Shown here in pieces: positions 48,612 to 56,829 of a DNA stretch of 64,000 bases (position 1 is its first letter; every line of letters begins with the position of its first letter). Origin of the DNA: a virus; the IMG/VR virus record IMGVR_UViG_3300007775_000001, positions 1-64,000 of that record; one strand, written 5' to 3'. Below the pieces are notes generated by a model. That model did not search any database and was not told the origin of the DNA. It saw only the letters and a program-made list of their open reading frames with translations. The translations under genes and the position numbers were made by a program.

Positions 48612-50411
48612 ATGAAGATCACTAGACTGAAGCTCAACAACTTCCTGAGCTACAAGGAGCAGGAATTCTCCGACTTCGATGGGCCAGCATTGATTCTGAT
48701 CGAGGGTCACAACAAGGATCAGGGTGATTCGAACGGTTCTGGCAAGAGCAGTGTCTTCGACGGAATCTCGTGGGCACTATTTGGTCAGACTCTTCGGGAC
48801 TCGAAGACCGATAACGTCATCAACAGAGATGCAAAGAAGGCAGGTTGCTCCGTTGAACTCGATGTGGAGGTGCAGGGCAAGGTCTTTCAGATCGTACGTT
48901 TCTACGGTCATCCGTCTGAGAAGAATAACCTTTACCTGAAGGAAGATGGGACAGATGTCACATTGGGCACAACAACCCTGACCCAAAAGTTTCTTAAGAA
49001 GGCTATTGGGATCGATTTCGATCTGTTCCGCTGCACAGTTGTCTTCGCTCAGGGCGAAACATTCAAGTTCATAGACGAGACGGACAAGAAGCAGAAGGAG
49101 ATTCTGTCGAAGATCATGCGGATCGATTTTGGCCCACTCTTGGATAAGTCCAAGAAAGAAGTCTCTGGACTGGAGTCAAAGCGATCCGACGTTGAACGGG
49201 TGATTGTGTCCCTGGATGCCAAGCTGGAGATCAATCCTGAAGAGACCTACAAAGACGAGGTCGAGAAGTGGGAGAAAGAGCACCAGGAATCGATTTCCAG
49301 GGCTGAACGGATTGTTTCTGAGGCACAGGATAGGCTTGATGGAGAAGGTTCCTTGAAAGTCGATGTAGAGGCCCTGAAGGTTACTCGTGAGAAGATCGTT
49401 GATCGTATCTCGGCAATCGAGAAGTCCATCGATGAGATGCAGGACATGCGTACCAACAATCTTGCCGATCAGCGGTCGTTCGACAGTGAGTTGAATCGCT
49501 TTAACAAGCTCGTTGCTGATGGCAAGTGTCCTACTTGTCTCCAGGCCGTTGAGGCTCATGATCTGAAGAGCGAGATTGATACCCTGAAGATCAAGCGCCA
49601 TGTGGCTACGGATGCTGCTCAGAAGGCAGAGAAGGTGATCGTGGAGTGCCGTAACTCCAAGACTGAATTCGAGGCCAAGAAGGATAAGATCGATACGGTC
49701 ATCGCTGAAACAGAAGCCCACAAGAAACGGTTGGCTAATCTGGCCGATGTGCTTGAGCAGGGCAAGAACGCTCTGAATACCATCAAGACAGAGGTCAACC
49801 CGTGGGCGGATCGGATCAAGCGTGAGATGGAGGAGTACGAGAAGACCAAGTTCAAGCGTCAAGAGGCAGAGAAGAAGGTAGCGGAGATCGATGAGAAGCT
49901 TCGTTATGCTCGTTTTTGGGTGACTGGATTCGGTGATTCTGGCATGAAGTCCTTTATCTTCGATCTGGTATGCTCGTCTCTCACATCGAAAGCCAATCGG
50001 TACGTTGGTATCATGACGGATGGAATGGTATCCATCGTGTTCACCACACAGACCAAGCTCAAGAGTGGAGAGGTCAGGGAACGTTTCTCGTGCGACATCA
50101 TTACAAACGGTGAGCGTATTCCGTACGAGAGCTACAGTGGTGGCGAGAAGACGCGTATTTCACTTGCGGTTGATCTTGCTCTGTCTGACGTGATGTCGGA
50201 TTACTATGGGTCTCAATTCAATGTTGCTGTGTTCGATGAGCAAGACCTGTACATGGACAACAAGGGGCGAACGAGCTACATGAATCTGCTGAAGGAGGTT
50301 GCTCAGCGGAAGCGTGTGTTTGTTGTGGCTCACGATGACGTGTTCAAGGGTGCTTTCAGTGACTCATGGATCATCGAGAAGGAAGGTGGTTTCTCGAAGA
50401 GGGTGGCGTGA
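48612..50411 (+). CDS. SbcC/gp46-like recombination ATPase (Rad50-like)
   Basis: 599 residues. Walker A NGSGKSS (41-47), long coiled coils flanking a zinc hook (GKCPTCLQA near 305), ABC signature YSGGEKTRISL near 505 and Walker B-like VAVFDEQD near 540. It pairs with the SbcD-like subunit at 45791. In T4 this complex creates single-stranded ends for recombination-driven replication. Overlaps the resolvase gene by 4 bases. Confidence 0.92.
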   Translation: MKITRLKLNNFLSYKEQEFSDFDGPALILIEGHNKDQGDSNGSGKSSVFDGISWALFGQTLRDSKTDNVINRDAKKAGCSVELDVEVQGKVFQIVRFYGHPSEKNNLYLKEDGTDVTLGTTTLTQKFLKKAIGIDFDLFRCTVVFAQGETFKFIDETDKKQKEILSKIMRIDFGPLLDKSKKEVSGLESKRSDVERVIVSLDAKLEINPEETYKDEVEKWEKEHQESISRAERIVSEAQDRLDGEGSLKVDVEALKVTREKIVDRISAIEKSIDEMQDMRTNNLADQRSFDSELNRFNKLVADGKCPTCLQAVEAHDLKSEIDTLKIKRHVATDAAQKAEKVIVECRNSKTEFEAKKDKIDTVIAETEAHKKRLANLADVLEQGKNALNTIKTEVNPWADRIKREMEEYEKTKFKRQEAEKKVAEIDEKLRYARFWVTGFGDSGMKSFIFDLVCSSLTSKANRYVGIMTDGMVSIVFTTQTKLKSGEVRERFSCDIITNGERIPYESYSGGEKTRISLAVDLALSDVMSDYYGSQFNVAVFDEQDLYMDNKGRTSYMNLLKEVAQRKRVFVVAHDDVFKGAFSDSWIIEKEGGFSKRVA

Positions 50412-50929
50412 AGGAATCCGTTTTTCAGAAGGAAGTGATCAAGTCTTTCCGCGAAGCGGGGGGATGGGCAGAGAAATTCCCAGATTTCCCAACGTCTCAG
50501 ATGGACAGTGCCAACCTGGACACGGTTCGGTTCACTCCAGAGAAGCCATTCGATGTGATGGGGATGTTTAGGTTCAGAGCTTTCGCGGTGGAATGCAAAC
50601 AGATGAAGGGCTTCAAGGCTCTGAATCTTGGTATGATGCGTGACAGTCAGATCAGGGTTCTGACGGAAGTGACAGAGAGGCAGGCTGCTCACGCTTTTGT
50701 GTTCTTGAATGTGCGGATTGGCAGAACGATCAATCGTCTGATCATCTTGCCATGGGCAGACCTGTACAACAGGCTCCAAGTCAGAAGCATTGCGGCAGAT
50801 GAGTTGAGATCGATGCCTTACTTCCAGGGCAAGTTTGGGATGTTCAACATTCAGCCGTGGCTTCTTGAGAAGACCAATGCCAAATTCCAACGGAGACAAC
50901 GCATCATCAGAGCTAGAGCGAGCGGTTAG
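50408..50929 (+). CDS. RecU-like Holliday junction resolvase
   Basis: 173 residues from GTG 50408 overlapping the SbcC stop. Pattern KEVIKSFREAGGWAEKFPD, then PFDVMGM and FAVECKQM-K near residue 60, is the PD-(D/E)xK core of RecU-type resolvases (D in PFDV, E-x-K in VECK). It would cut branched intermediates made by the recombinase. Position directly after sbcC supports this. Confidence 0.75.
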   Translation: MKESVFQKEVIKSFREAGGWAEKFPDFPTSQMDSANLDTVRFTPEKPFDVMGMFRFRAFAVECKQMKGFKALNLGMMRDSQIRVLTEVTERQAAHAFVFLNVRIGRTINRLIILPWADLYNRLQVRSIAADELRSMPYFQGKFGMFNIQPWLLEKTNAKFQRRQRIIRARASG

Positions 50930-51251
50930 TCGTTTTGGCGAGATGGGAATGGCATACGGTCATTCCGATGTGTCGGTCGAAGAGGTGCCACGGGCAATTT
51001 TCGCTGCAACAGCGAGCACAACACGCCACTTTGGTCATATCGGTATCAGCATTCATCCGGAGAGTGGAAGAGCCTTTGTCCGGATCACGCTGAGATGGTA
51101 TGCTCGATGGAATTGGATCGTGTTGAGATGGCTTCTGAAGCGAAAGAGAGAGCGTTGGTTGAACCGGGCTGAAACACGATGCAGGATGGTTGTACCTAAC
51201 GGAATCCGTTTGGTCGTGTACTATGGCAAGCGTAAAATCGAAGACGAGTAA
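50877..51251 (+). CDS. Hypothetical basic protein
   Basis: 124 residues if started at ATG 50877 (overlapping RecU); ATG 50943 or 50949 are alternatives. Arg/Trp-rich (RITLRWYARWNWIVLRWLLK), possibly amphipathic. No family recognised. Confidence 0.55.
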   Translation: MPNSNGDNASSELERAVSRFGEMGMAYGHSDVSVEEVPRAIFAATASTTRHFGHIGISIHPESGRAFVRITLRWYARWNWIVLRWLLKRKRERWLNRAETRCRMVVPNGIRLVVYYGKRKIEDE

Positions 51252-51600
51252 TTTGTTTCTTCAGATGCTCGTAACTATCAGGAAGGATCGTACCTACTTC
51301 CCGAAGGTCATTGATCAGTTCTGGGAACTGAACCATGAGCATCGCATCGCCCTGGTCAGGTATCTGATGGATCAGGTAGGCAAGGAATCGTGGAAAGAAT
51401 GGGCCGCCGATCCGACTCAGCATGTAGAGATCATCAAAGCGTTGTTGATGGCATACACGGGTCGCAAGGAACTCGATGAGCCGTCGCGCATTGATTTGGC
51501 AAAGCTGATCGGTGGCTATACTCAGACCAAGGAGTATCGCGAGATTGAGATATCGCTTTCTTCTTCTGTGAACGTCACAGAAGCTTTGGAGAACTTGTGA
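51223..51600 (+). CDS. Hypothetical protein
   Basis: 125 residues from ATG 51223, overlapping the previous gene by 29 bases; ATG 51265 is an alternative. Helical (PKVIDQFWELNHEHRIALVR; AAKLIGG-type C-terminal part). The end NVTEALENL is loosely like the shared C-terminal tag but not counted. ATGA-type overlap with the next gene. Confidence 0.62.
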   Translation: MASVKSKTSNLFLQMLVTIRKDRTYFPKVIDQFWELNHEHRIALVRYLMDQVGKESWKEWAADPTQHVEIIKALLMAYTGRKELDEPSRIDLAKLIGGYTQTKEYREIEISLSSSVNVTEALENL

Positions 51601-51818
51601 TGACCGTGCTTGAACTATTGAAGATCGGGAAAGACCCGGTCAATTTCGCTCTGGAACTGACAGAAACCGAGACCCAGAATTCTGTGTCTGTCAACGTGGC
51701 CGTCTTTGGCGGGAGCTACGATACGATCCTCCGTAGTTTGACCACGGCTGTTCGACAGGGTCTTGCTCAAATGGGGATCACAGAAGAGACCATCGATGGA
51801 CAACGAGCAGAAGGGTAG
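51600..51818 (+). CDS. Small hypothetical protein
   Basis: 72 residues from ATG 51600, sharing one base with the previous stop. Beta-rich middle (SVSVNVAVFGGSYDTILRSL). Function unknown. Confidence 0.62.
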   Translation: MTVLELLKIGKDPVNFALELTETETQNSVSVNVAVFGGSYDTILRSLTTAVRQGLAQMGITEETIDGQRAEG

Positions 51819-51969
51819 GGAGTTCAGACAGGAGGAGACTCAGAATCTCCAGAAGTCAGAGAGACCTGATGCGAAGTATATGCAGGATCGTCATCTCTGT
51901 ACTGTCTGTCACGGTGTAGCTCGTGTGTGCGAGCGTGGGGATTGTCCCCAAAGGGGTATTGGAGGTTGA
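51796..51969 (+). CDS. Very small Cys-containing protein
   Basis: 57 residues from ATG 51796, overlapping the previous gene by 23 bases. Charged N-terminus and a zinc-like C-terminus (LCTVCHGVARVCERGDC). Ends 1 base before the next gene. Confidence 0.55.
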   Translation: MDNEQKGREFRQEETQNLQKSERPDAKYMQDRHLCTVCHGVARVCERGDCPQRGIGG

Positions 51970-51970
51970 C

Positions 51971-52456
51971 ATGTCTGGCGGATTGACCAATCGTCGTACT
52001 CCCTCGAAGAAGAAGCCCGGCGTGCGTCAACGCATGCGTGGGCTTCAAGGTATCGCTCAGCACAACGCCAGTCTCGCTCAAGCGAATGGCAAGAAACTTT
52101 CAGAGGCTTCTCATTGGATTGCTGCCCTGGCTGTGACAATTCATGGACTGAAGGAGAGATTCCCCGGTCTGGAAGAAGAAGTCGTTTGGAAGTGGGCGGA
52201 TTGGTTTGTCAATGCTGGCAACTACACCAAAGAGCAGATTGAGGAGCTTCAGGGTGTGGTGGCAAAGCTGCCCATCGACAAACTCAGAGTGGTGGAGAAA
52301 CCAAAGCCGGAAGTTACGCCAGAGTCAAAGCCAAGGGCTCGATTCACAAGGAACCGGGATGGCAACAATCAGAACGTGCAAGGTGGCGGACTACCTCAGA
52401 TTGGATCAGGTGGTCATCCATCCGGAGAACACAGAGCTTCGAAGGATCAGTCCTGA
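51971..52456 (+). CDS. Hypothetical protein upstream of the ParB-like gene
   Basis: 161 residues from ATG 51971 with GGAGG upstream. Basic N-terminus (SGGLTNRRTPSKKKPGVRQR), a helical middle (WIAALAVTIHGLKERF), a Pro/Lys-rich linker and a low-complexity Gly/Gln end. Its 3-prime end overlaps the ParB-like gene by 98 bases in another frame, a long overlap that suggests the extreme C-terminus is unconserved. Confidence 0.65.
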   Translation: MSGGLTNRRTPSKKKPGVRQRMRGLQGIAQHNASLAQANGKKLSEASHWIAALAVTIHGLKERFPGLEEEVVWKWADWFVNAGNYTKEQIEELQGVVAKLPIDKLRVVEKPKPEVTPESKPRARFTRNRDGNNQNVQGGGLPQIGSGGHPSGEHRASKDQS

Positions 52457-53081
52457 GAAGTGGGAGTCTCTGAAGAAGTCGATCCTTGAGCATGGTGTCT
52501 ATCGTCCCATCCATGTGTGGGAACAAGAACGATGGGCTTTGTCTGGCAACCATCTCCTGAAGGCGATTCGGGAGTTGGTGCAAGAGGGTCACACTCTTGA
52601 ATCGCCTTCAGGTCGTGGTTTTGTGCCGGTGATCTTCCATGATGTAGGGGAGAAAGAAGCCAAGGCGATCTTCTTCCAGACCAACAATACGTTCGCAGAT
52701 TGGGTGGAAGACAATCTGAGCAACGCGATCAAGCGATACAACGAGATCGGTGGGGATGTGTATGGCCTTGGTTTTCCTCAAGGGGAAATCGAAGCGATCA
52801 TGGGTGTGGTTGATCAGGCGATCAAAGAGACTGCACCCATCATGGAGAAGGTCGAGGAGTTGAACGAGCAGGTTATCCAAGATGCTGTCAACGATCCGCC
52901 TGTCGAGGCTCAACGGACTTTGACACTGAGCGAGGGTGTGTACGATCAGCTTGAGGGTGTGCTGATCGACATTGCAAAGCGGCTCAATCCAGATTGGAAG
53001 AAGGGCGACTCCTTCAATGAGGCGGTTGCTGCTCTGGTTCAGATTTGGCGAGAACGACAACTGTCTTCACAGGTCGCATGA
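52359..53081 (+). CDS. ParB/sulfiredoxin-like N-terminal domain protein
   Basis: 240 residues from ATG 52359. The segment VVIHPENTELRRISPEKWESL, then SILEHGVYRPIHVWEQ and ALSGNHLLKAIREL is the ParB/Srx fold: box I and the GNHR-like catalytic strand (here GNHL). Such proteins in phages usually sit directly before a DNA methyltransferase, as here (ATGA overlap with 53078). CTPase, nuclease or specificity roles are possible. Also a formal candidate to bind the parS-like dispersed palindrome, though it lacks an evident HTH. Confidence 0.78.
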   Translation: MATIRTCKVADYLRLDQVVIHPENTELRRISPEKWESLKKSILEHGVYRPIHVWEQERWALSGNHLLKAIRELVQEGHTLESPSGRGFVPVIFHDVGEKEAKAIFFQTNNTFADWVEDNLSNAIKRYNEIGGDVYGLGFPQGEIEAIMGVVDQAIKETAPIMEKVEELNEQVIQDAVNDPPVEAQRTLTLSEGVYDQLEGVLIDIAKRLNPDWKKGDSFNEAVAALVQIWRERQLSSQVA

Positions 53082-53806
53082 TCAAGGTCGAGGAGTGGGA
53101 CGGTCTTCAGACCAATGTGGTCATCCACGGTGCTTTCGAAGAGGTCTACAAGAAGGCACAGATCAGGGCTGATCTTCTGGTTACGAGTCCGCCCTATCCA
53201 ACGTCTACCACGAGATACATCCCCTCACTTGGCGGGAATGTGAATGACCGTACGGTGACGCGGAACAGGTTGTACAGCAAGAGTCATGCGAAGGTTGGGG
53301 AGTCCGACTATCTCAGATGGGCTCAGCTATGCATCGGTTTCGCTCCTCTGGTGTTCTTCAATATTCCTGCTCGTGTGCTTGATTACGATCTTGGTGCAAA
53401 GCCGTTTAACCATGTCGTGTGGGTGAAGACCAATGGAGCGGTGCCATTTGCTCACAAAGGGGTGGTACGTTTCCATGAGTTTATATTGCTTTTCGGTGAT
53501 CACAAGCGGTTGAACAAGCCGATGCGCTCAGTTTGGGAGATGGCTTCACAACGAGGGTCAGATCATCCAGCACCGTTCCCGATCAATCTTCCGGCGAGAG
53601 CTATTCATTATGGTAGCAAGCCTGGAGACCTTGTGTTCGATCCGTTTGGAGGAAGCGGGACTACTGCGGCGGTAGCCAAAGCCATGAATAGGCGTTGGCT
53701 CACATGCGACACAGAACAGGAGTTCTGCGAGATGATGGATGATCGAATTGCGAGGGTGAGAACTTCAGGCGACGGGAGCCAACTTGGGGGAAGGGAGGGA
53801 AACTGA
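53078..53806 (+). CDS. DNA methyltransferase (N4-cytosine/N6-adenine type)
   Basis: 242 residues. Catalytic motif TSPPYP near residue 36 comes before the SAM-binding motif FDPFGGSGTTAA near 187, the beta-class order. The TSPPY form is typical of N4-cytosine and some N6-adenine enzymes. It would protect phage DNA from host restriction or mark it. Paired with the upstream ParB-like gene; no restriction gene next to it. A non-coding unit follows. Confidence 0.87.
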   Translation: MIKVEEWDGLQTNVVIHGAFEEVYKKAQIRADLLVTSPPYPTSTTRYIPSLGGNVNDRTVTRNRLYSKSHAKVGESDYLRWAQLCIGFAPLVFFNIPARVLDYDLGAKPFNHVVWVKTNGAVPFAHKGVVRFHEFILLFGDHKRLNKPMRSVWEMASQRGSDHPAPFPINLPARAIHYGSKPGDLVFDPFGGSGTTAAVAKAMNRRWLTCDTEQEFCEMMDDRIARVRTSGDGSQLGGREGN

Positions 53807-53852
53807 CCCCCGTCGCCTTCGGTGCCGGTAAGCATGGTCAGATTCGCATGCG

Positions 53853-53893
53853 ATTTTTCCAAAGTCAAGAACTATTTTTGGTATTGGAAAAAT
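53853..53893. promoter_or_regulatory. Inverted repeat upstream of the RNA promoter
   Basis: ATTTTTCCAA (53853-53862) and TTGGAAAAAT (53884-53893) are perfect inverted copies ending 3 bases before the -35 box. Could be an operator or the end hairpin of the methyltransferase transcript. Confidence 0.6.
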
Positions 53894-53896
53894 TTC

Positions 53897-53925
53897 TTGC
53901 GTTCTCGAAGGTGTTCTGTTAGGAT
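53897..53925 (+). promoter_or_regulatory. Promoter of the 0.6-kb non-coding unit
   Basis: TTGCGT (53897-53902), 17 bp, TAGGAT (53920-53925). Confidence 0.6.
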
Positions 53926-53931
53926 GATGAT

Positions 53932-54534
53932 CACGATGACACGGGCCTAGCATGGTGGTGGACGTGTCGGGTCAGTCTGTGGTGCAGGGCAAGGCTCTGC
54001 ACTTCGCTCAAGATGAAGAAGTGCAACACGTGATGACACAGATCAGTCATGCCTAACTGATCTTTGGGAAAGCGGGGAGACCGCTGACTCTAACGTGCCG
54101 GGTAGGGACGATGCGCTGATTCGCATTTGAGACTGGCGATAAGCGTTCCCGAGTCCCAGAAAGGAGGTGAGTCCCATGCTTAGTAATTGATAAACACTGC
54201 GCACTTGCGCGACCTTGAGTCTATTGAGGGGCCTAGACGGATATGAGTCTATCACTATTACGATGTGTTTAGACCATCGGTCTGTGACAGCGTGGAGGCA
54301 GATAGAAGATCATTTGGGGTCTTCTCGCAGTAGCCTTTGAAGCGTACCGCCCGTTGAAGCCAAACACATGCGATGAGAAGTATACGAGGAAAGCCCCGCT
54401 ATTGGATGCAATAGGATGGGGAAATACTGATGGGAAGGTACTGCGTAGTAGTGTCGTTTATGGATCGCCCCGAAGAGGAAAGGGCGTGGGAGCCCTGCCA
54501 TTGAAGACATTCGTTGGCAGGGTTTCTTTTTTCC
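53932..54534 (+). ncRNA. Large structured non-coding RNA
   Basis: The stretch 53807-54549 has no supportable gene but holds a promoter, many helices and a terminator. Helices read by eye: AGATCAGT/ACTGATCT (54040-54063), AGCGG/CCGCT, ATGCG/CGCAT, GTCTA/TAGAC, AGACC/GGTCT, a three-tier element AGTAT...CCCC.CTATTG-GATG-CAATAG...GGGG..ATACT around 54370-54430, and CGCCC/GGGCG. Size and isolation recall large phage RNAs such as GOLLD and ROOL, but I cannot assign a family without a covariance search. Confidence 0.68.
54493..54534 (+). terminator. Rho-independent terminator of the non-coding unit
   Basis: CCCTGCCA (54493-54500) and TGGCAGGG (54515-54522) followed by TTTCTTTTTT. Confidence 0.9.
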
Positions 54535-54549
54535 GGACAGGGAGTCGAG

Positions 54550-54780
54550 ATGGCAGAACAGGTTGATCGTCCCACCCATTACGGGGGAACAGATTGCATC
54601 GAAGCAATGGAGAAGATGCTGTCCAGAGAAGAGTTCATTGGTTTCCTTCGAGGAACCATCTTCCGATATCAATGGAGATGGCGTCAGAAGAACGGCGAGC
54701 AGGATTTGGAAAAGGCTCGTTGGTACGATAGGTATCTCAAGGAGTACATGCAGAGATGCTCTGAACCAGTTTCTACGTAG
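54550..54780 (+). CDS. DUF3310-family small protein
   Basis: 76 residues from ATG 54550. RPTHYGGTDCIEAMEKML, then GFLRGTIFRYQWRWRQKNG and DLEKARWYDRYL match DUF3310, a phage family often annotated as nucleotide-kinase-like without proof. Its TAG stop (54778-54780) lies inside palindrome copy 6, so the protein ends in EPVST encoded by the repeat. Confidence 0.87.
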   Translation: MAEQVDRPTHYGGTDCIEAMEKMLSREEFIGFLRGTIFRYQWRWRQKNGEQDLEKARWYDRYLKEYMQRCSEPVST

Positions 54781-54784
54781 AAAC
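54769..54784. repeat. Dispersed palindrome copy 6
   Basis: Exact GTTTCTACGTAGAAAC. It supplies the last codons and stop of the DUF3310 gene and lies 2 bases before the next ATG (54787). No ribosome-binding site lies between. Confidence 0.95.
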
Positions 54785-54786
54785 CC

Positions 54787-55656
54787 ATGGCTGCCAAGTT
54801 TGTTCGCACGACATCCAAGCCAGAGGGCAAGAAACCCTTCGATGTGAAGTCTCTTCGCTCGAATCGACCAGTGTTCAAGCGTCGGTCTTCTGTTGCGTTG
54901 GCGACCTCTCCGGTTCCCAAGCATGGCCCGAAGATTGCTCGCATCGAAGACCTGGATGCACTCATGGTTGAGCGTGGTGTTTTGTTTCCGCACGCTTCGA
55001 TTCGCGATTACCTCATCAATGTGAAGGGGTATTCAGAGAGTCAGTACCATATCTTCATGAAGTTCGCTCCAGCAATGGATTGGGACGAGCGCAAGCGTCT
55101 TCTTCAAGACCAGATCACACAGCAACTCGTGGCACGGCACATCGATGGAATTGCCGAAGCCCATGATATGTTTCTGAAGGCGTCCAAGCTGGGTATTGGG
55201 CGTGCTCTTGAAATGCTTGCTAGGCTTCAGGTGAGCGATGTTCCTGTCGAGGTGGAAGTTCCCGACTTGAAGAACCCTGGCAAGACCAAGGTGGTGAAGA
55301 AGTTCTCCTTGCGGAGCGTTGATCTTCTCAACATCTTGTCTGCTTTGAAGAGTGCTCAGGAAATCTACCGCAAGGCCATGGGGATTAACGACGAGGAAGA
55401 CAGCATGGTAAACCTCATGGAGCGGTTCCGACAGACCGTTGGTGCGCAATCACGGTTGAACATCACTCAAGTCAACGTCAACTCTGGTGGTGAGTCGAAA
55501 TCGGTATCTGTCGAGGGTGTTGATTACGATGACGTGAAGCTCATCCTTGAGGCGTTGCGTCAGGCCAAAACAGAGTCCAAGGATGAAGATGAGGAAGAAG
55601 TAGCGGGAGAACTCATCATCCATGGTGATCCTGTCGTGACCAAGGTTGTGAACTGA
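54787..55656 (+). CDS. Hypothetical protein, possible terminase small subunit
   Basis: 289 residues. Basic N-terminus (MAAKFVRTTSKPEGKK), then helices with an IRDYLINVKGYSESQYHIF segment near residue 75 and an acidic C-terminus (ESKDEDEEEVAGELI). The layout (helical DNA-binding part, oligomerisation helices, acidic tail) would suit a terminase small subunit, but no motif proves it and the large subunit is not next to it. Followed by a strong terminator, so it ends its operon. Confidence 0.62.
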   Translation: MAAKFVRTTSKPEGKKPFDVKSLRSNRPVFKRRSSVALATSPVPKHGPKIARIEDLDALMVERGVLFPHASIRDYLINVKGYSESQYHIFMKFAPAMDWDERKRLLQDQITQQLVARHIDGIAEAHDMFLKASKLGIGRALEMLARLQVSDVPVEVEVPDLKNPGKTKVVKKFSLRSVDLLNILSALKSAQEIYRKAMGINDEEDSMVNLMERFRQTVGAQSRLNITQVNVNSGGESKSVSVEGVDYDDVKLILEALRQAKTESKDEDEEEVAGELIIHGDPVVTKVVN

Positions 55657-55670
55657 CTGTCGCCCCCCCT

Positions 55671-55711
55671 CCCCTTGCGTCAGTCCGTGCAACTGACGCA
55701 AGGGGTCTTTT
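55671..55711 (+). terminator. Strong rho-independent terminator
   Basis: A perfect 14-bp stem: CCCCTTGCGTCAGT (55671-55684) with ACTGACGCAAGGGG (55692-55705), then TCTTTTT. Confidence 0.96.
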
Positions 55712-55729
55712 TGACTCCTCGTTTTCTTG

Positions 55730-55758
55730 TTGACTTCCGCTGTACTCCCTGTCATACT
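55730..55758 (+). promoter_or_regulatory. Promoter
   Basis: TTGACT (55730-55735), 17 bp, CATACT (55753-55758). The leader variant CTGAATGGAGAGAG precedes ATG 55803. Confidence 0.72.
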
Positions 55759-55802
55759 GTAGTCGTGGGAAGGAAGTGAGAACTCTGAATGGAGAGAGGG
55801 TC

Positions 55803-56075
55803 ATGAACAGCGCACTGCATGAAGAAAATCACGAGGAGTTTCGAGCGAAACTCCAGAGTGAGCGTGACCGGCTCCTTCCTATCTTCAACCGGGTCGCGAA
55901 TCCGGATGACTGGAAGGCTCCGATCAGCGCATGGGTGGATGCTGCCGAAGTGGACAACGTCGTGCAAGCAATCGGGTACTTCACGGCAACGGTGGCGAAG
56001 GTCGCTTGGGGTCTGAAACCGGGCAAGGCATACGTGACTTCGGTCGGCTACAGGGTTGGCCCGGCTGGGCCATAA
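55803..56075 (+). CDS. Small hypothetical protein
   Basis: 90 residues from ATG 55803 with the shared leader. Helical (HEEFRAKLQSERDRLLPIF) then KPGKAYVTSVGYRVGPAG. First gene of an operon between two terminators. Function unknown. Confidence 0.75.
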   Translation: MNSALHEENHEEFRAKLQSERDRLLPIFNRVANPDDWKAPISAWVDAAEVDNVVQAIGYFTATVAKVAWGLKPGKAYVTSVGYRVGPAGP

Positions 56076-56097
56076 CACGGGAAAAGAGGAGACTCCC

Positions 56098-56280
56098 ATG
56101 AAGAATTGTACATGCAAGGGGACGGGAAGACAGAGGGTCTACAACGGGAAGACCAATTTCACCATTCCTTGCACAACCTGCAAGGGTTTAGGCAAGCTCC
56201 CGGTGCGACTGGAGACGGGCAATCTCCAATCGCCGTTGGCGAACGTGCGCGTCTTCGAGGAAGGAACACAAGTCGGTTGA
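56098..56280 (+). CDS. DnaJ-type zinc-finger small protein
   Basis: 60 residues from ATG 56098 (AGAGGAGA upstream). Two CxxCxGxG-like units (CTCKGTGRQ and CTTCKGLGK) make a single DnaJ-like zinc-binding module without J domain. In phages such mini-proteins are common; the role is unknown. Confidence 0.78.
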   Translation: MKNCTCKGTGRQRVYNGKTNFTIPCTTCKGLGKLPVRLETGNLQSPLANVRVFEEGTQVG

Positions 56281-56292
56281 CAAAGGAGAAAC

Positions 56293-56694
56293 ATGACTGA
56301 ACCACTGTTCACCGAAGCGGATGTGATCTACGCGGTCAATCTGCGAGACGTGGTGGAAGACGGCTGGCTGGATGGCAATGCTGGAACGCTTGCACCAATC
56401 AGCCGCAAGTTCTTCAAGCATCCGGTGTGGGCTTCTCCGGGTGTGTACACGGTGATGGAGAAGGCGGTACAGGAAGATTCGAAGTTCTATACTTTCGAGT
56501 CGCTGTGGGCGTACTTCCTATTCCGTACCGTTCGCTTCGCGGAAGACGTGAATGAATCAACTCGTAAGTTCACGTTCCAGCGTAGGACTGATGGGATGCA
56601 TCATCGTCCGGTTGAGATCATGGTCTGTGTCCAGGCGTGGGCGGTCGATGACCCCAAGCCTGTTGTGACGCTCTATCTCCCGGAGGAAGACTAG
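56293..56694 (+). CDS. Hypothetical protein
   Basis: 133 residues. Contains LTEADVIYAVNLRDVVEDGWL-type start and ends in a beta-rich part (VCVQAWAVDDPKPVVTLYLP). AAGGAG precedes ATG 56293. Last gene before a terminator; no motif recognised. Confidence 0.74.
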   Translation: MTEPLFTEADVIYAVNLRDVVEDGWLDGNAGTLAPISRKFFKHPVWASPGVYTVMEKAVQEDSKFYTFESLWAYFLFRTVRFAEDVNESTRKFTFQRRTDGMHHRPVEIMVCVQAWAVDDPKPVVTLYLPEED

Positions 56695-56716
56695 GGGCTC
56701 TCTCTCCCCTGCCACG

Positions 56717-56753
56717 AGAGCACTCAGGAGAAATTCTGAGTGCTCTTTTTTTT
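56717..56753 (+). terminator. Rho-independent terminator
   Basis: AGAGCACTCAG (56717-56727) and CTGAGTGCTCT (56736-56746), perfect 11 bp, then a T run. The next promoter begins 3 bases later. Confidence 0.96.
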
Positions 56754-56756
56754 GCC

Positions 56757-56785
56757 TTGACATCATGTAGTACATGTAGTACACT
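56757..56785 (+). promoter_or_regulatory. Promoter
   Basis: TTGACA (56757-56762), 17 bp, TACACT (56780-56785); ATGTAGTAC occurs twice. The leader variant CTGAATAGAGGA precedes ATG 56830. Confidence 0.88.
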
Positions 56786-56829
56786 GTAACTGTGGCTGAG
56801 AGAGAAACCCTGAATAGAGGAAAGAACCC

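Noticed and set aside
48433-48615. A 60-codon frame overlapping the gene at 48179 and the SbcC start.
   Set aside because: It lies in another frame inside a gene with a coupled start and has no ribosome-binding site of its own.
54380-54440. An RNase P-like GAGGAAAG motif in the 0.6-kb RNA.
   Set aside because: Only this short box matches; the other conserved regions of RNase P RNA were not found.
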